DNA of 64,000 bases, taken from the NCBI GenBank assembly GCA_017506865.1, contig JAFCMP010000516.1, positions 434,001 through 498,000 on the forward strand, read 5' to 3'. The notes beneath the pieces were generated by a model. The model had not been told where the DNA came from, searched no databases, and saw only the letters and a program-made list of their open reading frames with translations. Positions 11,817 through 22,500 of the stretch are shown here, in pieces. Positions within the stretch are counted from its first letter, which is position 1. Each line of letters starts with the position of its first letter. The translations under genes were made by a program, and so were the position numbers. Source of the stretch: Tribonema minus (lineage: Eukaryota > Sar > Xanthophyceae > Tribonematales > Tribonemataceae).

Positions 11817-14460
11817 ATGGCAACAACACCGCCGATACCAGCTGCTGCTGCTGCACCTCTATCCTCTGACGACAGTGTGAGCTTCGCAACCGGCATGCAG
11901 TGGTTCTTCAGGGAGTCCGTGCACCGCTGGCTGAAAGACGACTGCAGGAGCTATCGCGTCAACATCCGAACGGCATCAAGCCAGGCGAGCCGCAAGCAGA
12001 GAAATGGAGACAGGAGGTCGAGCGTACAACGCTGCTTTTGATCGCCCTTCAACCTTACCTGCAGCTTACGGCAGAGGAGCAGGAGCGTCAGCAGCGAGGT
12101 ACGTCGCAACGCTCGATTCTTCCGATGCTCCGCAGATGTTGCGTTGACGCTCTGTCCTTGCTAGCCGATTCAGTCAGGCCCGCTAGTGCCCTGCGCACGG
12201 TAATCGCTATGTCTTTGAGTGATGCTCCTTCTTCCTTCGGCAGCTCCTTTGTCCGGCAGAATGGTGCAAATAGAGCATCACAACAGACGCAAGCCACACT
12301 CGAGAAACCGTGTCATTTGTGGTCAAGATGGATTGCATTATTTGTGTGAAGAAGCAAGAGGGGGTGCGGTGATGCTGTCCCTGCCGCCGCCCCTGGGAGC
12401 AGACTACAGGGCTCAGCCCGTTGCAGAATCCCACGAAGTCCCCCTCGCGCGCTCCACCCCACTTCCCTCACCTACATACTCTTGGCCAAGATAGGCGTGG
12501 GCGGGTGGGTATTTTTTCTGGAATGTATGTCAAAGCTGTAGGCCCAATCCTGCCTTGCTTGGCCGCATCAAGTTGGAGAATGCACCTAGCACCTCATTTC
12601 TGCGGGCGACCCTCCAAAGCCGGTGACCCCATTCTTGGGTCCAAAAAGCTGCATTCATCTCTCGCTGCACTGCCGAAGAACGCAACCCTTATCCGGATGC
12701 GATCGCGCGGATAAGCATGGTGGCATGAGATTAGGTGACGAGGTTTTACGCTAGCACCTGTTGTACTGGTGTCGCATGAACGATGGCGGCTGATTCACAA
12801 TGCTTCGGCGCTTTCTGCTGCCACTGTGCCTCTGCAGGCGTACCGTTGCCGCGCACGATTATGCTTTTTGTCCCAGAGTTGTCCTGCTGCTGCTTCCGCC
12901 TCTTCAACGCGCTGTCTGGCAGTGGCGGTCTCTGCAAGGAGGAGTACTTCTTCTTCAGTACGCTTCTGGCGTATCACAATGTAACCTGGGCTGACGCGTT
13001 GACTCTGACGCGGACATCTGCTTGCTTTGATGGCATCGCGGAGGCGGCCGTCACCCATTGGCTGGCCGCTTTGCACCGAGCGCAGATGGCTGATGCTGCA
13101 GGTGCGTTCAATCAGTATGTGTCAACTCAGTAGTTACTACCGTGTGGAACTTGTGTGCAGAGTGCCGGAGACAGTACTATGATGTCCCATCATCAAGAAT
13201 GCCTTGGCTCAATGCAAAGCGTTTCGTACAGAGCTACACATAGCCATGGTGAGCCCATAGCTGCTCATGTAGTTGCTACCGCTGCTGTTCACTGCTGTTG
13301 CGTGCAGGGGCCTGGGACAGTGAAACTAAAGTTGCGCAGCTGCCTAGAATTGCTCCACCAGAGTCTATGTAGCTGTGCTGCGCCTGTAGTCTCATGAAAC
13401 AGTGTGCTTGGGTTGCTGCTGATGTTGCTAGCTCACTGGCATAAAGCACGCGCAACTTCAGTTGTGCCTCGATGTCTACCTAGCTGCACATCTTCAAGCT
13501 GCTCACACTTTATTGCTGAGCGCAGGAAGCCGTCATCATCATGCCCGCTTGCTGGCTGCCAGGACTTTTGCGGAACTCCATGGTACTCTTAAGCTTGTAT
13601 CGCTTTCGTGCTCAACACCTATTTCTGCAAGATGTCGAGCTAAACCATCACGGCAAAAGGAACTGAGACTATCGACCAGTTCCTACTGCGATTAGCTGAA
13701 CCAGCATCAGTTGCACTCGTGGCTACCTTTGTCACTACACCCTGCTCATGCACTTCCGCTCGCAAAATGCCTGCGTCTTTGGTTTGCCGTGCAGCGGCAG
13801 CGTCAGCTCCTCTGTGTCCAAGCTGCTGCTGCCACTTCGTCGAGGTGGGGCCTGGATCGCTCAACTAATTGGTCCTTCAGACTCAGATGACATTAAAGAC
13901 AAAGGCCTGTGAAGCGCTGTGCGCTGTGTAGTGCCAAAATGCAATAGGTACATGGCGACCGCCGCCGCCCGCGGCTCCGTCAGTCTCCCCTGCAACGCCA
14001 CAGCCCGGGCAGCACTTGAAAGCACCGGCGCCAGCTCCGCCGCCGCTGCAGCAAAGGCAAGTAGGTGCTGGGACAGGAGTTGCAGATGCTGCACGGCTCA
14101 GTAATTGCAGTGCCGCCAGAGGCACATGCGCTTGCGGATGCCTCTGCCACCGTGCTTGCGAGTAAGGCGAAGGCGGAGCTGCGACTGCTGCCGCAGGGGA
14201 TGCAGCGCCCTCAAGCAGTTGCCCACTTCCGGTCACAGCGCCACATGCACTCCATCGGCACGGCATTCCTCAATGAGCTGATGTACCCCTCAACGGCCGC
14301 ATTCGACGAAATGCCCTGGCAGCAAGCTTTTCAAAAGGCGCTCCATTGGAGTCAAGCAGCAGACGGCACACCACTGCAGGCTTTGAAGAAATTGCCGGGC
14401 GGCAGTTTGCACACGCGCCTCCGCCGAGTACCACGCTCAAGGCACATATCACTTTTGTGA
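11817..14460 (+). CDS. Unrecognised multi-exon protein
   Basis: I do not recognise the family. Coding segments: 11817-11876 (ATG, 20 codons), 11912-12098, 12838-13101, one starting at 13308, probably one starting at 13462, and 14077-14460 ending TGA. The first four connect in phase; junctions between 13308 and 14077 are unresolved. Visible content: an amphipathic helical stretch with LAERRLQELSRQ and EKWRQEVERTTLLLIALQP; then LPRTIMLFVPELSCCCFRLF and CKEEYFFFSTLLAYHNV; a further helical piece LAAHLQAAHTLLLSAG; and a C-terminal segment with VIAVPPEAHALADAS and AFLNELMYPSTAAFDEMPW. There are no obvious membrane spans or signal peptide. The first intron would be only 35 bases (11877-11911); the alternative is that 11912 onward starts elsewhere. 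The gene is real on coding texture, but the model is provisional. Confidence 0.5.
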
Positions 14461-15402
14461 CAACTGCAGCAAGCCGGCCACGCGACGTATCCTGCGGCTA
14501 TACTTCAAGACAGGCCTACTCAACGACGTCTCTCATGGAATGAACAAAGAATTGCACCTCGTGTGTTTGGCAATGAATGACTTTCTCATGCAATTGCCAA
14601 TGAATGACTTTCTCATGTATGTGCAGGAATCAGACACAGACGTGTCTGCGTCATCAAAGTGACCAACGTAGTCGTGCACCTTGTGCAAACCTTGAAGGCT
14701 GTTGCGTGCTTTGTGCAGTGAGCTTGTACATCATCACGTGTCCAGAGCGGAGTCTCCAAAATAACGTTGATGCACATGCTACTGGCGTGACAATGCCAAC
14801 AGTTTGGAGAGGAATGCAAGGGAGCAGCATCCACGAGGCCAACATTTGCTGAACACCCATGCCTCAAACGCTAATAAGCTTGCCACAGAAGTCTTTCTGA
14901 CTACTGTGGATATGGTGGCACTGTTTGACTCGTGGCCTATTGCTGCAGCAGCGGCGACCACGGTCATTGGTGGAAGGCGTTCAATTTGACGGCTAAGCAC
15001 ACCTTGTCACCTAGATTTCTACGATCTTTTGATTCCTTTTCATGCAGTTGCAACTGGGCTCCAGGCGCTGAGCATGGCAAATGATAAGCATACACTGTTG
15101 GTTAGAGCATGAGCAACCACGAATCAATGATCATGAGCAGGTGTAGACTTAGGTTACAGTGCCGCCACGCCTGCACTGAGAAAGCAGGCAGTACAGACGC
15201 CCAGTTGCCGCACTTGCAAATCATCGCCAGCAACAAATAGCGACTCGCATATTGGGCAGGTTGGCCACTGGACAGGATGATGAACTGCACTGTATGTACA
15301 TGTGTGACATAAAAGCTATACTAATGCATGTAAAGGTGCTGCTTGATGAATGTGATCAACGCCGACAAAACGCCGCCGTCCGTCAGCCGCCGTCCGTCAG
15401 CT
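14461..15402. other. Intergenic region between converging genes
   Basis: These 942 bases contain the 3' ends of the preceding plus-strand gene and the following minus-strand gene. A short direct repeat, CAATGAATGACTTTCTCATG, occurs at about 14571 and 14600. I see no supported gene. Confidence 0.55.
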
Positions 15403-15984
15403 TCAAGCCCACAGCACCACCTGCAGCACGCTGTACACAATGGCAGCAAAAATAAGGCTTCTCTGGAAAGCATCCTTCAGCTCCGCCTTGTCGGCCTCCA
15501 TCTGCTGCTTCCGCTCCGCCCTGTCAACCTCCATCTGCGACTTCAGCTCCGCCTTGTCGGCCTCCCGCTCCGCCATGTCGGCCTTCCACTGCTCCCAAGC
15601 CTCTTTGCTGCTCTCCTCCAGCTGCTCCTTCAGGTCTTTCCCCAGCTGAACACAGAGTTGCTCAAATCCACGCTGGTGGGCCTGCTCCCTGAGCTGCAGC
15701 TTCAGTGCTTCCTTCTCTTGCTCCAGCAGCAAGACCTTGCCTTTCTCCCTGGCAAGTTCTGCAAGCTCATCAAGACGCGCTGTGGTGTCTGCTTTGAAGG
15801 TTTGCTGTCTGACAGTGAGGCCCTCCAGCTTCGTCCTCAGTTCCTCATTGTGGTCGTGGTTCGAGTTGTCATTCATGACAGAGGGAGTACGCCTATAGGA
15901 GGACGACTTGGAGGTGAGCGGCGCGAATGCCCGGACGAGCATTCTTGTACGAAGCATGATGAACGTCATTGTTGCTGCCTTCAT
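15403..15984 (-). CDS. Single-exon coiled-coil protein with C-terminal membrane anchor
   Basis: An intronless 193-residue frame starting with ATG at 15984. From about residue 45 to 170 it is a charged heptad-rich coiled coil (for example LLEQEKEALKLQLREQ and DRAERKQQMEADKAELK), ending in a single hydrophobic segment SLIFAAIVYSVLQVVLWA directly before the stop, as in tail-anchored proteins. The N-terminus is basic with few acids and contains VRAFAP, which resembles the AFAP cleavage motif of plastid precursors in ochrophytes, but the preceding stretch is not strongly hydrophobic. The layout resembles the CCDC90/MCUR1 group of organelle membrane coiled-coil proteins, but no diagnostic motif confirms that. 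It is one of only two genes here predicted without introns upstream of a large divergent partner. Function unknown. Confidence 0.8.
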   Translation of the reverse strand: MKAATMTFIMLRTRMLVRAFAPLTSKSSSYRRTPSVMNDNSNHDHNEELRTKLEGLTVRQQTFKADTTARLDELAELAREKGKVLLLEQEKEALKLQLREQAHQRGFEQLCVQLGKDLKEQLEESSKEAWEQWKADMAEREADKAELKSQMEVDRAERKQQMEADKAELKDAFQRSLIFAAIVYSVLQVVLWA

Positions 15985-16504
15985 GGTGCCTCACAGCTCT
16001 GTGGTGGCTCGGCTCCTCTCATTAGGCTCTGAACTACATGAAGTTTATTCTACCCATGGCCTGTGAAGTTCACAAGTTTATTCGGATGGTGTGTCACCTG
16101 TAGTACGCACGCGCCTTGGCGAACCTGACCCACACAAACCTGCTGGAATGATGGACCCTGAATCTCATCGAATGCATCGTCCGCACTAGTTCAGTATGCG
16201 ATCAGGATGTCGGTGCCCGGAGCCAGTCATCTAGCTTTCAATGGCATAGCACTGGAGCGCGTACGCTCAGCTCTGTCGGCAGCGCTGTGCATGCATACTC
16301 TTTGCGTGTTATGACACACATTGGCGGAGTCGGGGGACAGATGGACGAGGACTTCGAGACGGGGGAGATCTAGCAAACTTCAACGAGGAATGTCAACGCT
16401 TGAGTTTTGATCGAAACGTTGTTCAAGCAAACCGAAAACGACAGTGGACCCTAGGTGTGGAGACATGGTCGTCCGCTTAGCTATAGCGTAGACTGCTCGT
16501 ACAG
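15985..16504. promoter_or_regulatory. Intergenic promoter region between divergent genes
   Basis: 520 bases separate the start codons of the coiled-coil gene (minus) and the giant J-domain gene (plus). Both promoters should lie here. I see no TATA box or recognisable operator. Confidence 0.4.
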
Positions 16505-19500
16505 ATGCGAGTTGCAGCTGGCGCCATAGTGCATGGCAGCACAGCTGCCATTAGCACGCCTTCTAGTCATGCATCGCAGTTGACGACCCCAGCCGCGGCG
16601 CCAACACGGTTTTTCGAGCCGCCACCTACGCCTGTAGGCAAGGGCGAGGATCTTTATGCAGTGCTGGACGTGTCGCTGCATGCTACCCAGGAGGAGATTT
16701 CGTTGGCGTACCTAAACTGTCGCAGCAGGCTCACGCACAGAGGAACGGCGGTGGAGCATGACGAGACAGCGGTGCTGCATGACAGGTAGGTGCCTCTCAA
16801 ATCAATGTTATCACAGGCCATGCGATGCATGAAGCAGCACTGAACTATAGTGAGGTGGTGTCCTGTGCTTGTACGTCAGCCACGTATGTCGGTACTGATG
16901 CTTCGAGCAATGCCAGTCAGTTAGCCGAAGAGAGCGAGCAGAGAGATGTAGCCATCAGTGCTGCAGCTTGAAACCACACACTGAAATGATATGCACACTG
17001 CATTGCTGATGCAACTGAACAACATGTGTTGGCATAAATGCGGGTGACTCACAGTCTGCAGTCCGCCGCTTGTACAGGCGCAATAGACAATCATCAACCA
17101 TTGTGCATGCCCACACAGCATCAGCTCGAAGTTACATATTGGCGGTGCAGCCTGATTTCGTTGCCTTCAAAAACACTGTTGATCACAAGGGCCTACAGCG
17201 TCAGCAATCACGCGCATCCGCTGTGCCAGCTTCCATAGCCCACCGCATGGCGCATCACCGCTAGTGTGGCTGGACGTTTTTCCTTCCCCGATACATACCC
17301 AAGTCTAACACGCTGCACGCTCATCAATACAACTGGGCCTCTCTTCGCGCCTCAGGTACTGGCGGGCGTACTACACGCTCGGACACACTGGCAGGCGCAG
17401 CACGTACGACATGGGCGTCGCGCTGAGCGGTGCTGCCTCCAAGTGCTGGCGCGTGCACGATGCCGCCGCGCACGCCTTCCTCGAGCTGCTGGGCTTCCGC
17501 AGTCACCGCGCCGCCGGCCTCCAGCTGCAGCAGCGCGGCGGCAGCAGCGGCAGCAGCAGCCAAATTCAGTTGCGGGCGGTTACGCGGCAGTTACGGACGG
17601 ACACGTTCCCGACCGGCGACGCCGCGTTTAATGCTGTGCGGGGGCGGCTCGCCGCTGCGCTGCCGGAGGAGCTGCGGATGCGCCCAAGCGTGCTGCCGTG
17701 GCAGCTGAGCAATGATGCCGCTGCTGTCATCACTGTCGCCGCGCTGGACGCTGACGGCGATGGCGCCGCCGCCGCAGCACCAGCAGCAGCAGCAGCAGCG
17801 GCGACTGAGCCGCGCGGTGCTGCTGCCGCCGTGTTGGATGCGGTGACGGCAAATGCAGCCGTCGTGGAGCAGCCTGCCGCGCCAGCAGCAGCAACGCTGC
17901 AGCAGCAGCAGCGCACCACTGGAGGCTCGTGCGCCGGTGTTGAGGCTGACATGGCAGGGGGCGCAGCGGAAGTGCTTCGAGTGCGCAGCGAGGCTCGGCA
18001 TGCTGCGCACGAGCACGCAGCGATGCACGGAGTGAGGGCAGCGCAGCAGCGAGCTGATTATGATGCTCAGGTGGCAGCAGAACTAGATTCGAGGGCTCAT
18101 GACGGAGTTGCGGATGCACTGTCAGCACGAGTGGAAGCAGCAGCAGCAGCGGCGGCAGCAGCGCAGGCAGCGGCAGCAGCAGCAAAGGTGCAGCCTGCGG
18201 AAGCATCAGCGGCAGTGCAGCAGACAGATGCGGCAGCAGCAGAACGGCCAGTGGTGTCACAGAAGGCTACTGCGACGCCTCACCAAGCATCAGCAGCTCC
18301 GCACGCAGCAGCAGCAGGCCAGCAGTCATCAGTTGCTCAGCAGGCAGCGGCAGCAGCGCTGCCGCAGCCATCGGCAGCAGCGGTCTCGATGGGTGCAGAC
18401 GCTGCTTGCGCCATCATGGATGCTGTCATTGTAGATGAGGTGACTGATGTGGCGACATCGATACCACGCCGGCCAAATGAGAACTCGCAGCAAGGGCGGT
18501 TACGGCAACAAACGGCTCAGCAAGGCGCCACTGCTGGCACGGGTGCGCAGCACTCACCTGGCATGCGCGCATCGGGATTTGCTACGGCGCAAGCCTCTGT
18601 GCAGATTCCAACAGGCGCTTTAAGCGGCGCTGCTGCGATTGCCGAGCAGGGCCATCACATCCTTGCAGCGACGGCGCAGAGCTTGGGAGGTGGCGGCGGC
18701 GCCGCCGCCACAGCCTCCGTGGCACGGGCGCATATGGCGGCGGCGGCAGCAGCGGCGGACTTGCGGCGGCAGCACGACGCGGCGCAGGCTGCGGCGGCGA
18801 CGGCGGCGGCGGCACAGCGCGCAGCAGAGGTGCGCGTGCAGCGCACGCAGGCGCAGCGAGAAACGCGCGAGCGGGAGCTGCAGCACAGTGCTCAGCAGGC
18901 GGCGCGCATCCGCGCTCAGCGCGAGCGCGACGCAGCAGACGACGCGGAGGCAAAGGCGCACGCTATCGTGGCGGCTGCACGGGCGGCGCGGGAGAGAGCG
19001 GCGGCGGCGGCAGCGGTGAGGTTCGCAGCACCCACCGGGAGCAGCGCCGGCAGTAGTGCTGCAGGGGATGGGGGCAGCATCGAGCATATGCCACTTGCGT
19101 CAGAGGTGGTGGAGAAGACACTCGCACAGGCGGCTGCTGTGAATGCTGCAGCGGCAGCGAAGAGGCCCGTTGCAACGAGCTTCGGCGACGCCGCCGCAGC
19201 GCTAACACACGCCGCCACCGCAGCTGCGGCGCACGCTCAGCAGCAGCGCGCTGCCGCAGCAGCGGTCTCCGCGCACGACATGGCACATCACGCAGCGAGC
19301 GTGCGCGAGGCGCGTGACGCCGCAAACAAGGCAACGCTCAATCGTGAAGCGGAACACAGCGCTCAGCAGATGGCGGCGCTGCACGCTGCGCACGCACGCG
19401 AGACGGCGGAGAACGAGGCCAAGGCGCACGCCATAGCGCAGGCGGAGCTGGCGGCGCGAGCGCGCGCTGCGCAGCAAGCCGTCGCCGCAGCTTCAGCCGG

Positions 19501-22500
19501 CGCTGCTGCCGGCAGCGGCGGCGGCGCTGCAGCTGGCAGCAGCAGCAGCGGCAGCGGCACCCAGCCTGTCTCCAGCATTGTACATCCCTTAGCAGGGACG
19601 GATGCAACTCTGTTGCCAACCGCGAACGGCACAAGTCTCGTAGTGCGAACGAGCAGCGCTCTGGCTGCAGCGGCAGCAGCTGTCGCGAAGCCGGCGGCGG
19701 AGGCAGCGGCGGCGGCGCGGCGGCGCAGCGACGCTGCACAGGCGCAGCGCGCGCGGGAGATGGCGGAGTACGCGGCGAAAGTGCATGCGGAGCACGAGCG
19801 TGCGGACGCCGCGGCGCGCGATCACGCGCTGCGCCACAGTGCTCAGCAGGCTGCGCTGCTGCGCGCCAAGCGCGCGGCCGAGGTGGCGGAAAGTGAGGCC
19901 AAGGCGCACGCGATCGCCGCTGGTGCAGTCGCTGCGCGCAATCGCGCCGCGGCTGCCGCTGCCGCTGCCGCCGCCAGCAGCAGTGGCCGCCCCGCGATCG
20001 ACGGTGACGTTGAGATCATCATAGAGGCGCCGCCAGCAGCTGCGGGTGGTGACGGCGGAGACCTCAGCGCAGCCGATGGCAATTCATCGATTGGTGCCGT
20101 GCGCGCTGCGCTGGGGCGTGGTGGCGCTTTGGCGAAATCACCTGGCACTGCGCTGACGCAGCCACTGGCAGCGCCGGCGGCCGCAGCTGCAGCGGCAGCG
20201 CAGCGCAACCAAGAGGCAACTGCGCAGCAGGCAGCGGAGCGTGCAGCGCAGGTGCGGGCGGCGCGCGAACGCACGAACGCAGCAGCGCGCGAGCATGAGG
20301 CACGTCGTGCCGCGGAGCGAGCGGAGCAGCAGCGTCTGGAACGTGAACGCGAGACAGCAGCAAATGAAGCCAAGGCTCATGCAGTTGTCGCCGCCGCTGC
20401 TGCTGCACGTACGCGCGCTGCTGCTGCTGCGGCCGGCAGCAGCGGTGGCGAGCGCGCCGCTGTGGACAGTGATGTTGAGGTGATCAGTGAGACACCACCA
20501 TCTGCTTTGGCTGCAGATGCTGCAGCAGAACGCGCAGTCGAGGGTCCACACAACCGTAGTGTCTCAGAAACAGCAGTTGGCACGGCCGTGCACAGCAGCA
20601 CCTTGGCCGCCACAGCGACCGCAGCGCTGGTGCAGCAGCAGCCAGCGGCGACGGCGGCCGTCTCTGCAGCGGTGGCAGCACAGCAGAAGCGCGAAGCGAC
20701 CGCGCAGCAGGCAGCGGCAGAGCGTGCAGCGCAGGCGCAGGCGGCGCGGGCGCGTGCAGCTGCGGAGGCGCGAGAGCGCGGCAGGCGTCGCGACGCGGAG
20801 CGAGCGGAGAGGCAGCGGGCCGCGCGCGACCGCGAAGCAGCAGCGCTCAGCGCCAAGGCGCACGCCATTGCGCAGGATGCGCTGGCGAAGCGCGAGCGCG
20901 CAGCTGCTGCGGCCGCCAGCAATGTCAGCAATGAGCACGCGACTATCAATGGTGATGTTGAGGTTATCATCGATGCGCCGCCCGCTGCAGCGGACACGGT
21001 CGATCGCGCCTTTCCGCATCGTGCTGATGCCGCAAAGGACACTGCAGTCAGTGCAGCAGCAGCGCGCGGCGGCGGCGCGGTCAAGGCTGCCGGCGTGGCG
21101 TGGACGCAGCCACTGGCGGCAGCAGCCGCAGCGGCAGCAGCAGTGCAGCAGCAGCGGGATGCCGCACAGGCGGCGGCAGCGCAGCAGGCAGCAGAGCGCG
21201 CAGCACAGGCGCGAGCTGCACGGGCCAGCGCCGATGCGCAAGCGCGCGAGCACGAAGCGCGCCGAGCAGCGGAGCGAGCGGCGTGGCAGCGCTCAGAGCG
21301 TGAACGCGAGGCAGCAGCGCTCGACACGAAGGCGCACGCCATCGCGCAGGAGGCCCTGGCCAGACAGCAGCGCGCAGCCGCAGCAGCGGCAGCGAAAGCG
21401 GCGGCAGAGAGGAGCGGCGCGGCCAGCGTTGCTGATGCGCCTCGGCCGGAACGCAGTGCCGTACGGATTGTGCCGGACACCACAAACACTGCTGCAAACG
21501 CTGAAGGTGGTGTCGTGGCAGCGCAGCAACAGCAGCAGCAGCGGCGGCGGCAGCACCATGTAGATGAAGGTGCAGGTATCGCGCAGCGCTCAATGCAAGC
21601 GCGCGCCGCACGGGACACAGCTGATCAGAACGCCCGGCAGCAGGCGGCGCTGCATGCAGCAGAGCAGGCAACAGCGCTCCGCACCAAGCGTGAGCGCGAC
21701 ACTGCAGCAGCGGACGCGAAGGCGAAGGCCGTAGCACGCGATGCGATAGCTGCACGCGCACGCGCTGCAGCAGCGGCGGCAGCAGCGGCAGCAGCGGCGG
21801 CAACCGGCTGTGCAGTCAATGCTGATTCTGGCGACGCTGTTGGCGGCGGTGCCGCTGCCAGCGCTGCTGCTGCCGCGGACCTGGCGCCTCCAAGACATGC
21901 GATGGATGCCGCAGCGCTGCTGCCGGTGGCAGCTGCTAAGGTGGCAACGGTACCGCCTCACTCAACACCGTCATTGGCGGTGCGCACAGCTCTGCCAGCC
22001 GAGGCAAGGGGCTCTGCGGCAGCGGCAGCAGTAACGCAGGGTCCAGCCGCAACAGCGGCAGCAGCTGCGGGCTCCCAGGATCAGGCAGATGCTGCAGCGC
22101 GCAGCGCGGAAGGCAATGAGGAGACTGCACAGGGCAGCACCAGCAGTGATGACGCCAGTGCTCAGCAGCCACCGGCGGCAGGCAGGGCAGGAAATGCGTC
22201 GCACGAGCACAGCAGCAGCACCCACGTTGATGGCGCTGCCAAAGCACCCCCCGATGTGGAGGCCATGCGGAGCACTGTGGCAGTGCTCGCCGAGAGCGCT
22301 GCCATGGAGGACCCCATTGCGCGCACGCTCATCGCAGCAGCGGCGCGCGCCGTAGATGCCGCTGCTGCTGCCGCCGCCGCCGCGCCCGCAGCAGCAGCGG
22401 CGGCGGCAGCGCCCGCGGCAACAGCGGCGGCGGCAACGCCCGCAACAACAGCGGCGGCGGCAGCGCCGGCAGCGACAGCGGCGGCGGCAGCGGCGCACCA

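Noticed and set aside
17566..19909. Several 100-180 codon minus-strand frames rich in Cys, Arg and Pro
   Set aside because: Reverse-strand reading of the same GCA/GCG codon repeats.
20377..21618. Minus-strand open frame of 413 codons with poly-Ala/Ser/Cys content
   Set aside because: Antisense shadow of the Ala-rich exon; the GCN-rich coding strand leaves the opposite strand open. No family motif and no start context.
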